The notes beneath the pieces were generated by a model. That model had not been told where the DNA came from. It searched no databases and was given only the letters and a program-made list of their open reading frames with translations. Positions 44,533-54,110 of a stretch of 64,000 nucleotides of DNA are shown one piece after another. Origin of the DNA: JAVVEG01 sp041751425 (lineage in GTDB: Bacteria; Pseudomonadota; Gammaproteobacteria; Pseudomonadales; Pseudohongiellaceae); contig JBGSXL010000002.1 in the NCBI GenBank assembly GCA_041751425.1, positions 130,047 to 194,046 on the forward strand, read 5' to 3'. Each line of letters begins with the position of its first letter. Position 1 is the stretch's first letter. The position numbers were made by a program, and so were the translations under genes.

Positions 44533-44561
44533 CCCGCCAGCCGGATAAAATGCATGGCGGG
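44533..44561 (+). promoter_or_regulatory. Hairpin in the leader of the leucine-degradation operon
   Basis: CCCGCCA (44533-44539) pairs perfectly with TGGCGGG (44555-44561) across a 15-nt loop, 35 bp before the liuA start. It has no T-run, so it is not a terminator; it could be an mRNA structure or a palindromic operator. Confidence 0.35.
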
Positions 44562-44595
44562 AACTGAAAGGGATAACTCCCAGGGCGACTTGACG

Positions 44596-45762
44596 ATGCA
44601 TTATTCACAATTGAACTATGATCTTGATGAATCTTTGACCCTTCTGAAAACCCAGGTAGAACTGTTCAGTAGCCGGGAAATTGCACCCCGGGCTGCGATG
44701 ATTGACAGCAACAACGAGTTTCCTGCCGATCTCTGGTTGAAATTGGGTGATCTTGGCCTGCTGGGTATCACTGTTTCCGAAGAGTTTGGCGGTGTCGGAC
44801 TGGGTTATCTTGCCCAGGTAATCGTTACAGAGGCGCTTAGCCGGGCTTCGGCCAGCGTTGGCCTCAGCTATGGTGCGCACTCCAATTTGTGCGTCAATCA
44901 AATTTTCCGCAATGGCACTCTCAAGCAGAAGCAAAAATACCTGCCAAAACTGATCAGCGGTGAGCATGTCGGTGCTCTTGCCATGAGCGAACATAGCGCT
45001 GGCTCCGATGTCGTCAGCATGAAGCTACGTGCTGAGAAGAAAGGCGACCAATATGTATTGAATGGCAGCAAGATGTGGATCACCAATGGTCCGGATGCCA
45101 GCGTCTACGTCATTTATGCCAAAACAGCTCCCGACCAGGATGCACGCGGTATCACCGCTTTCCTGGTTGAACGGGATTTTCCCGGTTTCAGTCGTTCGGA
45201 AAAACTCGACAAGCTGGGCATGCGTGGCTCCAATACCTGTGAGCTCGTTTTTGAGAACTGCGAAGTGCCCGCAGAAAATATACTTGGCGCCGAAAATCAC
45301 GGAGTCAATGTTCTGATGAGTGGGCTGGATTATGAACGAGTAGTGCTGGCTGGCGGCCCGCTAGGTATCATGCAGGCCTGTCTTGACGCTGTTATCCCTT
45401 ATGTACACGATCGTCAACAATTTGGCGAACCTATCGGCCAGTTCCAGTTTATCCAAGGCAAACTCGCCGATATGTATACCCAACTGAGCGCCAGCCGTGC
45501 TTATGTATACGCTGTAGCACGCGCCTGCGATCGCGGTGAGACAACGCGCAAGGATGCGGCAGGTGCCATTCTGTTCGTTGCAGAACGCGCTACCCAGATG
45601 GCGTTAGAGGCGATCCAGATTCTGGGTGGCAATGGTTACATCAACGATTACCCAACCGGACGCCTGCTACGCGACGCCAAACTTTACGAGATAGGTGCCG
45701 GTACGCAGGAAATACGTCGTATGTTGATTGGCCGAGAATTGTTTGCGGAAACACGGTCTTGA
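44596..45762 (+). CDS. liuA: Isovaleryl-CoA dehydrogenase
   Basis: FAD acyl-CoA dehydrogenase that converts isovaleryl-CoA to 3-methylcrotonyl-CoA, the first committed step here. From ATG 44596 it has 388 residues, as in the family (a frame back to 44554 is dismissed). GLDYERVVLAGGPLG holds the catalytic Glu near 247, placed as in isovaleryl enzymes. QILGGNGYINDYPTGRLLRD is the C-terminal FAD site. First gene of the liu run; liuB follows by 7 bp. Confidence 0.95.
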   Translation: MHYSQLNYDLDESLTLLKTQVELFSSREIAPRAAMIDSNNEFPADLWLKLGDLGLLGITVSEEFGGVGLGYLAQVIVTEALSRASASVGLSYGAHSNLCVNQIFRNGTLKQKQKYLPKLISGEHVGALAMSEHSAGSDVVSMKLRAEKKGDQYVLNGSKMWITNGPDASVYVIYAKTAPDQDARGITAFLVERDFPGFSRSEKLDKLGMRGSNTCELVFENCEVPAENILGAENHGVNVLMSGLDYERVVLAGGPLGIMQACLDAVIPYVHDRQQFGEPIGQFQFIQGKLADMYTQLSASRAYVYAVARACDRGETTRKDAAGAILFVAERATQMALEAIQILGGNGYINDYPTGRLLRDAKLYEIGAGTQEIRRMLIGRELFAETRS

Positions 45763-45769
45763 GAAAATC

Positions 45770-47371
45770 ATGCAGAAAATAAAATCTAATGTGCAGATTC
45801 TAGGTGAGGACTTTGTTGCCAACATGGCTCATCACCGGCAACAATGTGAAGAGCTACGCAAGATAACAAAAGAGTTGTCTCTTGGCGGCGATGAGAAGTC
45901 TCGCAACAGACACACACAACGCGGCAAGATGCTCCCCCGGGAACGTGTTGAAGCGTTGCTGGATACCGGCTCACCGTTTCTGGAGTTTTCACAACTCGCT
46001 GCCTACAGGGTTTACGAAGAGGAAATTCCTGGTGCCGGAGTAATTACCGGCATTGGCTTCGTCTCCGGTCAGTGCTGTGTCATCGTTGCCAACGATGCTA
46101 CGGTCAAAGGCGGCACGTATTATCCTTTAAGTGTTAAAAAACATTTGCGCGCGCAACAGATTGCCGCAGAGAACCATCTGCCCTGTATCTATCTGGTCGA
46201 TTCCGGTGGCGCCAATCTTCCACATCAAAGTGAAGTGTTTCCTGATCGTGATCACTTCGGCAGAATATTCTTCAATCAAGCGAATATGTCAGCGCGCAAT
46301 ATTCCGCAGATAGCGGCGGTAATGGGTTCCTGCACGGCGGGTGGCGCTTATGTACCTGCGATGGCCGATGTATCCATCATAGTCAAAAACCAGGGGACGA
46401 TATTTCTTGGTGGCCCTCCCCTAGTCAAAGCGGCAACCAGTGAAATAGTCACTGCAGAAGAACTCGGTGGTGGAGCTGTACATGCGGGCATATCAGGTGT
46501 AGCCGATCAACTGGCAGAGAATGACGCGCACGCATTGGCGCTGGTGCGCAGCAGCATCGCAAACCTGAACAGAGAAGCCAGGACGTTCGATTGCAACGCC
46601 CCCGCCCCACTCTACAACCCGGAAGAAATCTACGGCATTATTCCGAAAGATGTACGCCAACCTTACGATGTGAGAGAAATTATTGCCCGCCTTGTAGATG
46701 CTTCTGAGTTCGACGAATTCAAACCCTTGTATGGCACCACTCTAGTATGCGGCTTTGCAAAACTGTGCGGAAACCTGGTTGGAATTATCGCCAACAATGG
46801 CATACTTTTTTCGGAAAGCGCGTTAAAAGGCACTCACTTCATTCAGCTATGCTGCCAGCGCAATATTCCTCTGCTTTTTTTGCAGAACATCACCGGATTC
46901 ATGGTGGGCCGCAAATACGAGCATGAAGGCATCGCCAAGCATGGCGCAAAACTGGTGAATGCTGTAGCAACTGCCAGCGTCCCGAAAATCACAACATTGA
47001 TTGGTGGCAGCTTCGGCGCGGGTAACTATGGCATGTGCGGACGCGCTTATGACCCACGTTTTCTCTGGATGTGGCCCAATGCCAGAATATCTGTGATGGG
47101 CGGTCCCCAGGCCGCAGGTGTTTTGGCACAGATAAAATCGGAAACACTTGCGAAGCAGGGGAAATCCTGGACAGCCGCAGATGAAACGTTATTCAAGAAG
47201 CCTATTGAAGACAAATATGAGAAGGAAGGTCACCCTTATTATGCCAGCGCACGACTGTGGGATGACGGCTTGATTGACCCTGCACAAACGCGCCAGGTAC
47301 TTGCTCTTTCATTATTCGCTGCAGCTCACGCGCCTGTGGAACAAACCAGATTCGGTATATTCAGGATGTAA
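45770..47371 (+). CDS. liuB: Methylcrotonyl-CoA carboxylase, carboxyltransferase (beta) subunit
   Basis: Transfers CO2 from carboxybiotin to 3-methylcrotonyl-CoA. From ATG 45770 it has 533 residues; a frame from 45728 would overlap liuA. Crotonase-like halves hold MGSCTAGGAYVPAM and GGSFGAGNYGMCGRAYDPRF (oxyanion-hole glycines). The biotin-bearing partner is encoded by liuD, two genes on. Confidence 0.95.
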   Translation: MQKIKSNVQILGEDFVANMAHHRQQCEELRKITKELSLGGDEKSRNRHTQRGKMLPRERVEALLDTGSPFLEFSQLAAYRVYEEEIPGAGVITGIGFVSGQCCVIVANDATVKGGTYYPLSVKKHLRAQQIAAENHLPCIYLVDSGGANLPHQSEVFPDRDHFGRIFFNQANMSARNIPQIAAVMGSCTAGGAYVPAMADVSIIVKNQGTIFLGGPPLVKAATSEIVTAEELGGGAVHAGISGVADQLAENDAHALALVRSSIANLNREARTFDCNAPAPLYNPEEIYGIIPKDVRQPYDVREIIARLVDASEFDEFKPLYGTTLVCGFAKLCGNLVGIIANNGILFSESALKGTHFIQLCCQRNIPLLFLQNITGFMVGRKYEHEGIAKHGAKLVNAVATASVPKITTLIGGSFGAGNYGMCGRAYDPRFLWMWPNARISVMGGPQAAGVLAQIKSETLAKQGKSWTAADETLFKKPIEDKYEKEGHPYYASARLWDDGLIDPAQTRQVLALSLFAAAHAPVEQTRFGIFRM

Positions 47372-47375
47372 TGCC

Positions 47376-48185
47376 ATGAACAGTTCACTTCAGGTAGCCA
47401 CAGACACGAATGGCATCACGACACTGTCATTGAACCGACCGGAGAAGCATAACGCTTTCGATCCGGACTTGATGCAGCTGATCATCAATACTTTGGCAGC
47501 TCTTGAGATTGACAATGAGTGCCGTGTACTGATCATCACCGGTAGTGGTAAAAGCTTTTCTTCGGGTGCAGATTTAAATTATATGAAGTCGATGGTTAAT
47601 TTCAGCCACGAAGAAAATGTCATTGATGCGCAGCGCCTGGCAACGATGTTGAAGACATTGAATCATTTTCCGAAACCCGTCATCGCCGCAGTGAATGGCA
47701 ATGCGTTCGCTGGCGCGACAGGATTGATAGCCTGTTCGGATCTGGTTATCGCAGCCAGCAACGCTCGTTTTTGCATCAGTGAAGTGAGACTAGGGATAGC
47801 TCCGGCAGTCATCAGCCCATTTGTCATCGCGCGTATTGGCGTTCACAACGCAAGGCGTTATTTTCTCAGTGCTGAAATCTTTGCTGCGGAAGCTGCTCAA
47901 CATGCAGGGCTTGTTCATGAGATCGTTGCACCTGAAGCTTTATTAGAGACCGCTCATAAACACGCAATGAATTTCCTGAATAACGGCCCGCAAGCCATAC
48001 GCGCCACCAAAGAACTGATTCACCACATCGCCTCGTACAATGCAGACCCAGCAATCACGCAATACACCTGTGAGCTTATCGCACGCCTGCGTTGCAGCGA
48101 AGAAGGACAACAAGGCCTGGCGGCTTACTTCGAAAAAAATTCTCCGCCCTGGGTTGTGAAGAGTGATTCCGGGGGCGAGCGATGA
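47376..48185 (+). CDS. liuC: Methylglutaconyl-CoA hydratase (enoyl-CoA hydratase/isomerase family)
   Basis: Crotonase of 269 residues that probably hydrates 3-methylglutaconyl-CoA to HMG-CoA; the assignment is by operon position between the carboxylase subunits. Family motifs: SLNRPEKHNAFDPDL, GSGKSFSSGADLNYM and NGNAFAGATGLIACSDLVIA. ATG 47376 lies 4 bp after the liuB stop. It overlaps liuD as ATGA. Confidence 0.9.
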   Translation: MNSSLQVATDTNGITTLSLNRPEKHNAFDPDLMQLIINTLAALEIDNECRVLIITGSGKSFSSGADLNYMKSMVNFSHEENVIDAQRLATMLKTLNHFPKPVIAAVNGNAFAGATGLIACSDLVIAASNARFCISEVRLGIAPAVISPFVIARIGVHNARRYFLSAEIFAAEAAQHAGLVHEIVAPEALLETAHKHAMNFLNNGPQAIRATKELIHHIASYNADPAITQYTCELIARLRCSEEGQQGLAAYFEKNSPPWVVKSDSGGER

Positions 48186-49978
48186 TCAGGAAATTACTGA
48201 TTGCCAATCGTGGCGAAATCGCGTGCCGCATCATCAGAACAGCAAGACAGATGGGCATCGAATGCGCTGTTATCTACTCGGACGCAGACAGTCAGGCACA
48301 ACATGTGCAGCAGGCCGATATTGCTTTTCATATTGGCGCTTCACCCAGTTCCGAAAGTTATCTGCATGCACATAAAATCATCGCTCTCGCCAAGGATTGG
48401 CAGGCAGATGCGATTCACCCCGGTTACGGTTTTTTATCGGAGAACAGCGAGTTTGCCGAACTTACAAAAAAAGCCGGAATAATATTTGTAGGCCCTGACA
48501 GCCAGGCCATTGCTGCTATGGGCTCCAAAGCACGTGCCAAAGAATTGATGAGTAAAGCTGGCGTCCCGTTGTTGCCCGGTTATCACGGCTCTGATCAAGC
48601 GCCTGAGCTATTGCATTCTGAAGCAGACAAGCTTGGCTACCCCTTGCTGATCAAAGCGGTAGCGGGTGGAGGCGGCCGTGGCTTGCGCGTAGTCGAACGC
48701 AGCGAGGATTTCCTGACAGCATTGTCATCTGTGCAACGCGAAGCACTGGCTGCATTCGCGGATCAGCGCGTACTATTGGAAAAATACCTGCCGCTGGCCC
48801 GACATGTCGAGGTGCAGATTTTCGCGGATCAGCAGGGCAATTGCGTACATCTCTTTGAGCGCGACTGCTCCATTCAACGCCGCCATCAAAAACTGATCGA
48901 AGAAGCACCTGCACCCAATATCAGTGATGCGGTACGCAGCGCCATGAGCACCGCGGCCATTCAGTCAGCGCAGGCTATTAATTACTCTGGCGCGGGCACC
49001 GTAGAGTTTTTGTATCAGGATGACGCCTTTTACTTTATGGAAATGAATACACGGCTACAGGTTGAACACCCTGTAACCGAAGCCATAACCGGTCTGGATC
49101 TTGTGGAGTGGCAATTGAAAGTAGCACAGGGAGAACCGCTGCCATTGCTGCAGAAAGATATAGCCAGCAATGGTTGCGCTATTGAAGCAAGAATAAACGC
49201 AGAGAATCCAAACAAGGATTTCATGCCCTGCAGTGGTTTGATTACATCCATGCAATGGCCAGCAGCAAAAGATCTGCGGATAGATACCGGTTTCCGCAGT
49301 GGCGATCGCGTGAGCATTTATTACGACTCTCTGCTCGCCAAAATGATTGTATGGGCACCAACTCGGGAGATGGCCATTCGAAAATTAACGATGGCACTAC
49401 AAGCCAGTCAGATCACAGGCATTGAAAACAATGCCGCATTCTTGCAATCCGTATTGGAAACTTCGCAATTCATTCAGGCAAAAATCAGCACAAATTTTCT
49501 CCGAGATAATCAAGATGTTTTGCAATTGAAAATGGATATAGCAGCGTATCGTGAAGAACTCGCTGAAACTTTGCCCGATACTTGGGGTAGCTTCGACGGT
49601 TGGCGCAATCTGCATCAGAATCAATACAGCCGTGATTTTCATATCCTGAAGAAGAAGATACCTGGGCACGATATCAATGCTTTGGCAGCAGATGATGCCA
49701 GTGCACAATCCGCTTTGAAGGCACCCTTACCCGGAAAATTGATAGCATTGCATGTAAAAGAAGGCGATAAGCTGCAACGTGGCGACGTTATTCTGGTTCT
49801 GGAAGCCATGAAGATGGAACACACAGTTACGGCAAGCGCAGACTGCATAGTGCAGAGCGTGCACTGTCAACCCGGAGATTTTCTACAACCGGAGCAGCTG
49901 CTGGTTGAGTTCAGCGCTGCCCGAAAAATTTCTGATGACAGCAGTAAATCTGACCACTCCAACAAGGAAACCGGTTAG
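48182..49978 (+). CDS. liuD: Methylcrotonyl-CoA carboxylase, biotin-carboxylase (alpha) subunit, short BT region
   Basis: ATP-dependent biotin carboxylase plus biotin carrier. Biotin carboxylase residues run about 1-445 (MIRKLLIANRGEIACRI at the start, GGGGRGLRVV in the ATP grasp, MNTRLQVEHPVTE). The biotin lysine, near 544, is in EAMKMEH. The family is about 650-670 residues; this one has 598. Only about 45 residues separate WGSFDGWRN from the carrier domain, so the BT domain that contacts the beta subunit is greatly shortened. Its end is overlapped by no other real gene. Confidence 0.92.
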   Translation: MIRKLLIANRGEIACRIIRTARQMGIECAVIYSDADSQAQHVQQADIAFHIGASPSSESYLHAHKIIALAKDWQADAIHPGYGFLSENSEFAELTKKAGIIFVGPDSQAIAAMGSKARAKELMSKAGVPLLPGYHGSDQAPELLHSEADKLGYPLLIKAVAGGGGRGLRVVERSEDFLTALSSVQREALAAFADQRVLLEKYLPLARHVEVQIFADQQGNCVHLFERDCSIQRRHQKLIEEAPAPNISDAVRSAMSTAAIQSAQAINYSGAGTVEFLYQDDAFYFMEMNTRLQVEHPVTEAITGLDLVEWQLKVAQGEPLPLLQKDIASNGCAIEARINAENPNKDFMPCSGLITSMQWPAAKDLRIDTGFRSGDRVSIYYDSLLAKMIVWAPTREMAIRKLTMALQASQITGIENNAAFLQSVLETSQFIQAKISTNFLRDNQDVLQLKMDIAAYREELAETLPDTWGSFDGWRNLHQNQYSRDFHILKKKIPGHDINALAADDASAQSALKAPLPGKLIALHVKEGDKLQRGDVILVLEAMKMEHTVTASADCIVQSVHCQPGDFLQPEQLLVEFSAARKISDDSSKSDHSNKETG

Positions 49979-49982
49979 CAAG

Positions 49983-50897
49983 ATGAATTATCCTGAGAAA
50001 GTCAGAATCGTTGAAGTCGGACCACGGGATGGTCTGCAGAATGAACCCGGGCATCTACCGCTTGCACTGAAAGTGGAACTGGTAAATCGCCTGAGCGCTT
50101 GTGGATTATCAACCATTGAAACAGGCAGTTTCGTATCGCCAAAATGGATTCCACAGATGGCGGATTCCGAACAGGTTTTTCAGCAGATCACAAGACACCC
50201 CGGCATTCAGTATTCCGCTCTGACTCCCAACTTGCAGGGTCTGCAACGAGCCATTGCTGTAAATGTAAGTGAAGTGGCTGTTTTCGCCGCTGCTTCCGAA
50301 ACTTTCAGTCAACGCAATATCAATTGCAGCGTTCAGGAAAGTATTGCGCGATTTACCGAAGTCATTAACGCTGCAAAACAGGCTGACCTGCCCGTTCGTG
50401 GTTATGTTTCCTGTGCGCTCGGTTGCCCATATGAGGGAGAGATAGCACCTTCTGCTGTCGCAGGTGTTGTAGCAAAGCTGCTGGCTCTGGGGTGTTACGA
50501 AGTCTCCATTGGTGACACGATTGGCGTTGGCACACCTCTTAAAGTAAAGGCTGTTATGGAAGCATGTATGCAACATGCTAATCCCGCACAACTGGCGGTA
50601 CACTTTCACGATACCTATGGACAGTCGCTCGCGAATATTCTGGCAGCACTGCAAACGGGTATCCCGACTGTGGACAGTTCGATAGCCGGCCTTGGTGGTT
50701 GTCCGTATGCACAAGGTGCCAGTGGCAACGTGGCCAGCGAGGATGTCGTTTACCTCCTGCATGGCATGGGCATCGAAACCGGAGTCGATCTGGATACGTT
50801 GATTGCCACAAGTCATTGGATTTGCGAGAAACTGGAGAGAAAAAATAATTCGAAAGTTGCTTTAGCGCGCGGGAATTCCGCCAGAGGAAATGCATGA
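49983..50897 (+). CDS. liuE: Hydroxymethylglutaryl-CoA lyase
   Basis: Cleaves HMG-CoA to acetyl-CoA and acetoacetate. TIM-barrel enzyme of 304 residues from ATG 49983, 4 bp after liuD; a frame from 49905 is dismissed. VEVGPRDGLQNE holds the metal-binding Asp/Arg, HFHDTYGQ the metal histidines and GLGGCPYAQGASGN the catalytic Cys near 240. It overlaps the next gene by 4 nt (ATGA). Confidence 0.95.
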   Translation: MNYPEKVRIVEVGPRDGLQNEPGHLPLALKVELVNRLSACGLSTIETGSFVSPKWIPQMADSEQVFQQITRHPGIQYSALTPNLQGLQRAIAVNVSEVAVFAAASETFSQRNINCSVQESIARFTEVINAAKQADLPVRGYVSCALGCPYEGEIAPSAVAGVVAKLLALGCYEVSIGDTIGVGTPLKVKAVMEACMQHANPAQLAVHFHDTYGQSLANILAALQTGIPTVDSSIAGLGGCPYAQGASGNVASEDVVYLLHGMGIETGVDLDTLIATSHWICEKLERKNNSKVALARGNSARGNA

Positions 50898-52879
50898 GTA
50901 CCGCAGAAATCCTGTGGCAGCCATCCGAGTCTGCAATAGAAAATTCGCAGATGTTCGCGTTCATGCAGCTCGTGAAAGAAAAGCATGGCGTTGCCATTAA
51001 TAATTATAAAGATCTGCACGACTGGAGCGTAAAAGATAAAGTTGCTTTCTGGCAGGAATATCTTGATTTCAGCAAGATAAATATTCACGACAGCGGTGCA
51101 AATGCTCACACGCCGCACGACAATCTCTGGCAGGAAAAATGGTTTGACGGCTGGCGCCTGAATTACGCAGAGAATCTGCTCAGGTTTAGCGATGACAGAA
51201 TGGCTTTGCATTTTTTCGATGAGCGTCACAATCACCAACAGTTGAGTTATGCTGATCTCAATCGCGAAGTTACCAGAGTTAGCCATTGGTTGCGGGAAAA
51301 CGGCATAGTTGCTGGAGATCGGATAGCCGGATTCGCCGCTAATCGAATCGAAACCATTATTGCGATGCTTGCCAGTACCAGCCTGGGTGCCATCTGGTCT
51401 TCCTGCTCGCCCGATTTCGGTATCAATGGCATTCTGGACAGATTCACGCAGATAACACCAAAAATTCTGTTCGCGGTTAACAGCCATCTGTATGCCGGAA
51501 AAACCATCCAACACGCTAGCACACTCAATTCATTAGCCAGCAAATTACCCAACCTGGAAAAGGTAGTCGTGTTTCCTGAGCTATATAACTGCGATCAGAA
51601 TTGGCAGTTCGACTCGCAACACTGTCAATTGCTCCGCTGGGACGCCATTAAGTCGCGCGCGAAAAATCCAATCGTATTCCACTCTGCAGCGTTCAACGAT
51701 CCATTGTTTATTATGTATTCCTCAGGCACTACCGGTGTCCCTAAATGTATTGTGCATGGCGTAGGTGGCACTCTGCTGCAGCATCGCAAGGAACATCAGT
51801 TGCATACAGACCTGCGCAGAAAAGATGTGCTTTTCTATTTCACCACTTGCGGCTGGATGATGTGGAACTGGCTGGTCAGCGGACTTGCCAGCGGAGCGAC
51901 ACTGGTGCTGTATGATGGCTCCCCTTTCCATCCGCAGCCTGACCAGCTTTTCAAACTTGTTGAGGAAACAGGTATCACTGTGTTTGGCATTTCAGCCAAA
52001 TTTCTGTCGGCGGCCGAGAAAGCCAACCTGCATCCATTGCAATCACATGATTTGCATACTGTACGCCTGATACTCTCCACGGGCTCGCCCTTGAGCGCTG
52101 AAGGTTATGACTATGTCTATAACAGTATATCCACCAAAGCAGCACTGAACTCGATATCCGGTGGCACTGATATCATCTCCTGTTTTGTACTCGGTTCCCC
52201 CCTGTTGCCTGTGCATCGGGGCGAGATTCAATGCGCAGGTCTCGGCATGGATGTCTCGGTATTCGACGATGCAGGCAACCCGGTCATTGGCGAGAAAGGT
52301 GAACTGGTTTGCAGGCAGTCTTTTCCCAGTATGCCCTGCGGTTTCTGGAACGATGACAATGATGAGAAATATCGCGAAGCTTATTTTCAGCGTTTTCCCG
52401 GCACATGGACTCACGGTGACTATGCCGAACAGACAGTTAACAATACATTCATCATTTATGGGCGATCTGATACCGTTCTGAACCCTGGTGGAGTGCGCAT
52501 AGGTACCGCCGAGATTTATCGTCAGGTGGAACAGCTACCAGAGATACTGGAAGCGATAGTGATTGGCCAGCACTGGCAGGGCGACGTGCGGGTGGTGTTG
52601 TTTGTGCGGCTGGTCGCAGGGCAGACTCTTGATTCCGAATTGGAAGACAGGATTCGTTTAACGATTCGACAAGGTGCCAGTCCACGCCATGTTCCCGCTG
52701 TGATTCTGCAGGTGCAGGATATTCCACGTACTTTAAGCGGCAAAATTGCGGAAACTGCGGTTCGTAACCTCATCAATGGGCAGATAGTAAAAAATGCGGA
52801 TGCGTTGGCTAACCCACAGTCGCTGGATGAGTATCAATTGCTGAAATTTCGAATCTTGAGTTCTATTTCTTCAACGTAG
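50894..52879 (+). CDS. Acetoacetyl-CoA synthetase
   Basis: Adenylate-forming ligase, 661 residues, activating acetoacetate from LiuE to acetoacetyl-CoA. The AMP-binding signature FIMYSSGTTGVPKCIVHG is clear, with GGTDIISCF and RSDTVLNPGGVRIGTAEIYR further on and the catalytic lysine near RTLSGKIAE. AACS-type N-terminus (DNLWQEKWFDGWRLNYAENLL). Last gene of the liu run; its end overlaps the convergent serine hydrolase by 17 nt. Confidence 0.94.
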   Translation: MSTAEILWQPSESAIENSQMFAFMQLVKEKHGVAINNYKDLHDWSVKDKVAFWQEYLDFSKINIHDSGANAHTPHDNLWQEKWFDGWRLNYAENLLRFSDDRMALHFFDERHNHQQLSYADLNREVTRVSHWLRENGIVAGDRIAGFAANRIETIIAMLASTSLGAIWSSCSPDFGINGILDRFTQITPKILFAVNSHLYAGKTIQHASTLNSLASKLPNLEKVVVFPELYNCDQNWQFDSQHCQLLRWDAIKSRAKNPIVFHSAAFNDPLFIMYSSGTTGVPKCIVHGVGGTLLQHRKEHQLHTDLRRKDVLFYFTTCGWMMWNWLVSGLASGATLVLYDGSPFHPQPDQLFKLVEETGITVFGISAKFLSAAEKANLHPLQSHDLHTVRLILSTGSPLSAEGYDYVYNSISTKAALNSISGGTDIISCFVLGSPLLPVHRGEIQCAGLGMDVSVFDDAGNPVIGEKGELVCRQSFPSMPCGFWNDDNDEKYREAYFQRFPGTWTHGDYAEQTVNNTFIIYGRSDTVLNPGGVRIGTAEIYRQVEQLPEILEAIVIGQHWQGDVRVVLFVRLVAGQTLDSELEDRIRLTIRQGASPRHVPAVILQVQDIPRTLSGKIAETAVRNLINGQIVKNADALANPQSLDEYQLLKFRILSSISST

Positions 52880-54077
52880 CATCGACTGCTGCAAAAAAAC
52901 CATCACGATGACGGGCATATTCAGCACCAGTTGCTGTCGTCCATGCTCCCTGAGTCACTATGACCAGGTTATTGGCCGGGTTAATATATATGCCCTGACC
53001 AAAAATACCGCTTGCGCGATAAATACCATTGCCCTGCAACCACCACAAATAACCGTAACCTTCGCTGCCCTGTGACGGCGTAATTGAGTCTTCCATCCAG
53101 TTCTCAGGTAAAACTCTTGTGCCATCAGCCAAAACCCCGCCCCGCATCGCAAACAAACCCAGTCTGCCGAAATCACGCAGCGTGGCACTGATACAGCACC
53201 CACCCAATTCTCCATTACCAGCGCCATGTGTCACCCAGTTCGCATCAGCTTCCATTCCAAATGGCATCCAGATTTTATGAGTGAGATAGGTTGCAAGATT
53301 ATTGCCAATTGCAGCTCGAAGAATAGCGCCTGCCAGATTGGTTTCACCAGTGTTGTAATTGAATCGTTCTCCAGGTGGCGCTACCCGCGGTTTGCTACCA
53401 AGAAAACGATAAAGAGACATAAGATCGTTCGGCGAACTGGCAACATCGGAACGCGGATCAGCGTAGTCCTCATTCCATTCAACGCCAGATGCCATCTGTA
53501 GCACATTGCGTACACTCACCTGGTCATAAGAAGAGTTTTTCAATTGCGGAAGATAATCGGTAACCATGTCATCAATACTACCGATGAATCCATCCGCAAC
53601 TGCTGCACCTGTCAACATGGACACCACTGACTTGGTCATGGAGAAAGACACCCAAACGCTGTCCTCATTATTTCCCATGCCATAGCGTTCCAACAAAATA
53701 TTGCCATCCTTGATGACCAATAAACCGGCTACGTGATTACGTAACAGATAATCTTCCAGGCTGTATTGTTGCGAGCCTGCCGTGTAACGCAATGAGGAGA
53801 AGTCATGTTCGCGATAAGGCAACTCCAGCACGTCGTTGCCGGCGAGAATATCGCGCGTAGCTGACATGTTTCTAAGATTCCGGTAGCCAATAATCTGCGC
53901 ATCACCTTGCCAGGTTAGCAATCCTCCTTCAGTAGGCAGATTGTTTAAATCACCTGCGGGATCTACCCAACGAGCTTGTTGCGCCTGCAATCCAGAGCTG
54001 TAAAAAACCAGCGCCGACAATGTCAGAGATGCGAAGCGCATTTTTCTAAAGAATCCTGCAGTATTATTATTGTTCAT
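52863..54077 (-). CDS. Exported serine hydrolase, beta-lactamase/6-aminohexanoate-dimer hydrolase fold
   Basis: From ATG 54077 (AAAGG upstream) it is 404 residues with a signal peptide (hydrophobic core about 13-30, likely cleavage after LQA). The SxxK motif is in SFSMTKS near 146, the Tyr-x-Asn-type motif in FNYNTGETN, followed by a C-terminal VTQGAWTT. The overall pattern follows NylB-like esterases rather than class C beta-lactamases. Substrate unknown. It is convergent with the acetoacetyl-CoA synthetase and 33 bp downstream of mtnC. Confidence 0.85.
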   Translation of the reverse strand: MNNNNTAGFFRKMRFASLTLSALVFYSSGLQAQQARWVDPAGDLNNLPTEGGLLTWQGDAQIIGYRNLRNMSATRDILAGNDVLELPYREHDFSSLRYTAGSQQYSLEDYLLRNHVAGLLVIKDGNILLERYGMGNNEDSVWVSFSMTKSVVSMLTGAAVADGFIGSIDDMVTDYLPQLKNSSYDQVSVRNVLQMASGVEWNEDYADPRSDVASSPNDLMSLYRFLGSKPRVAPPGERFNYNTGETNLAGAILRAAIGNNLATYLTHKIWMPFGMEADANWVTHGAGNGELGGCCISATLRDFGRLGLFAMRGGVLADGTRVLPENWMEDSITPSQGSEGYGYLWWLQGNGIYRASGIFGQGIYINPANNLVIVTQGAWTTATGAEYARHRDGFFAAVDATLKK

Positions 54078-54110
54078 AGTGCCAAAGCCTTTTCTAATCA
54101 CGCTTGGATT

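Noticed and set aside
50813..51514. Minus-strand frame of 233 codons opposite liuE and the acetoacetyl-CoA synthetase
   Set aside because: Antisense to two clear enzymes and unlike any family I know.
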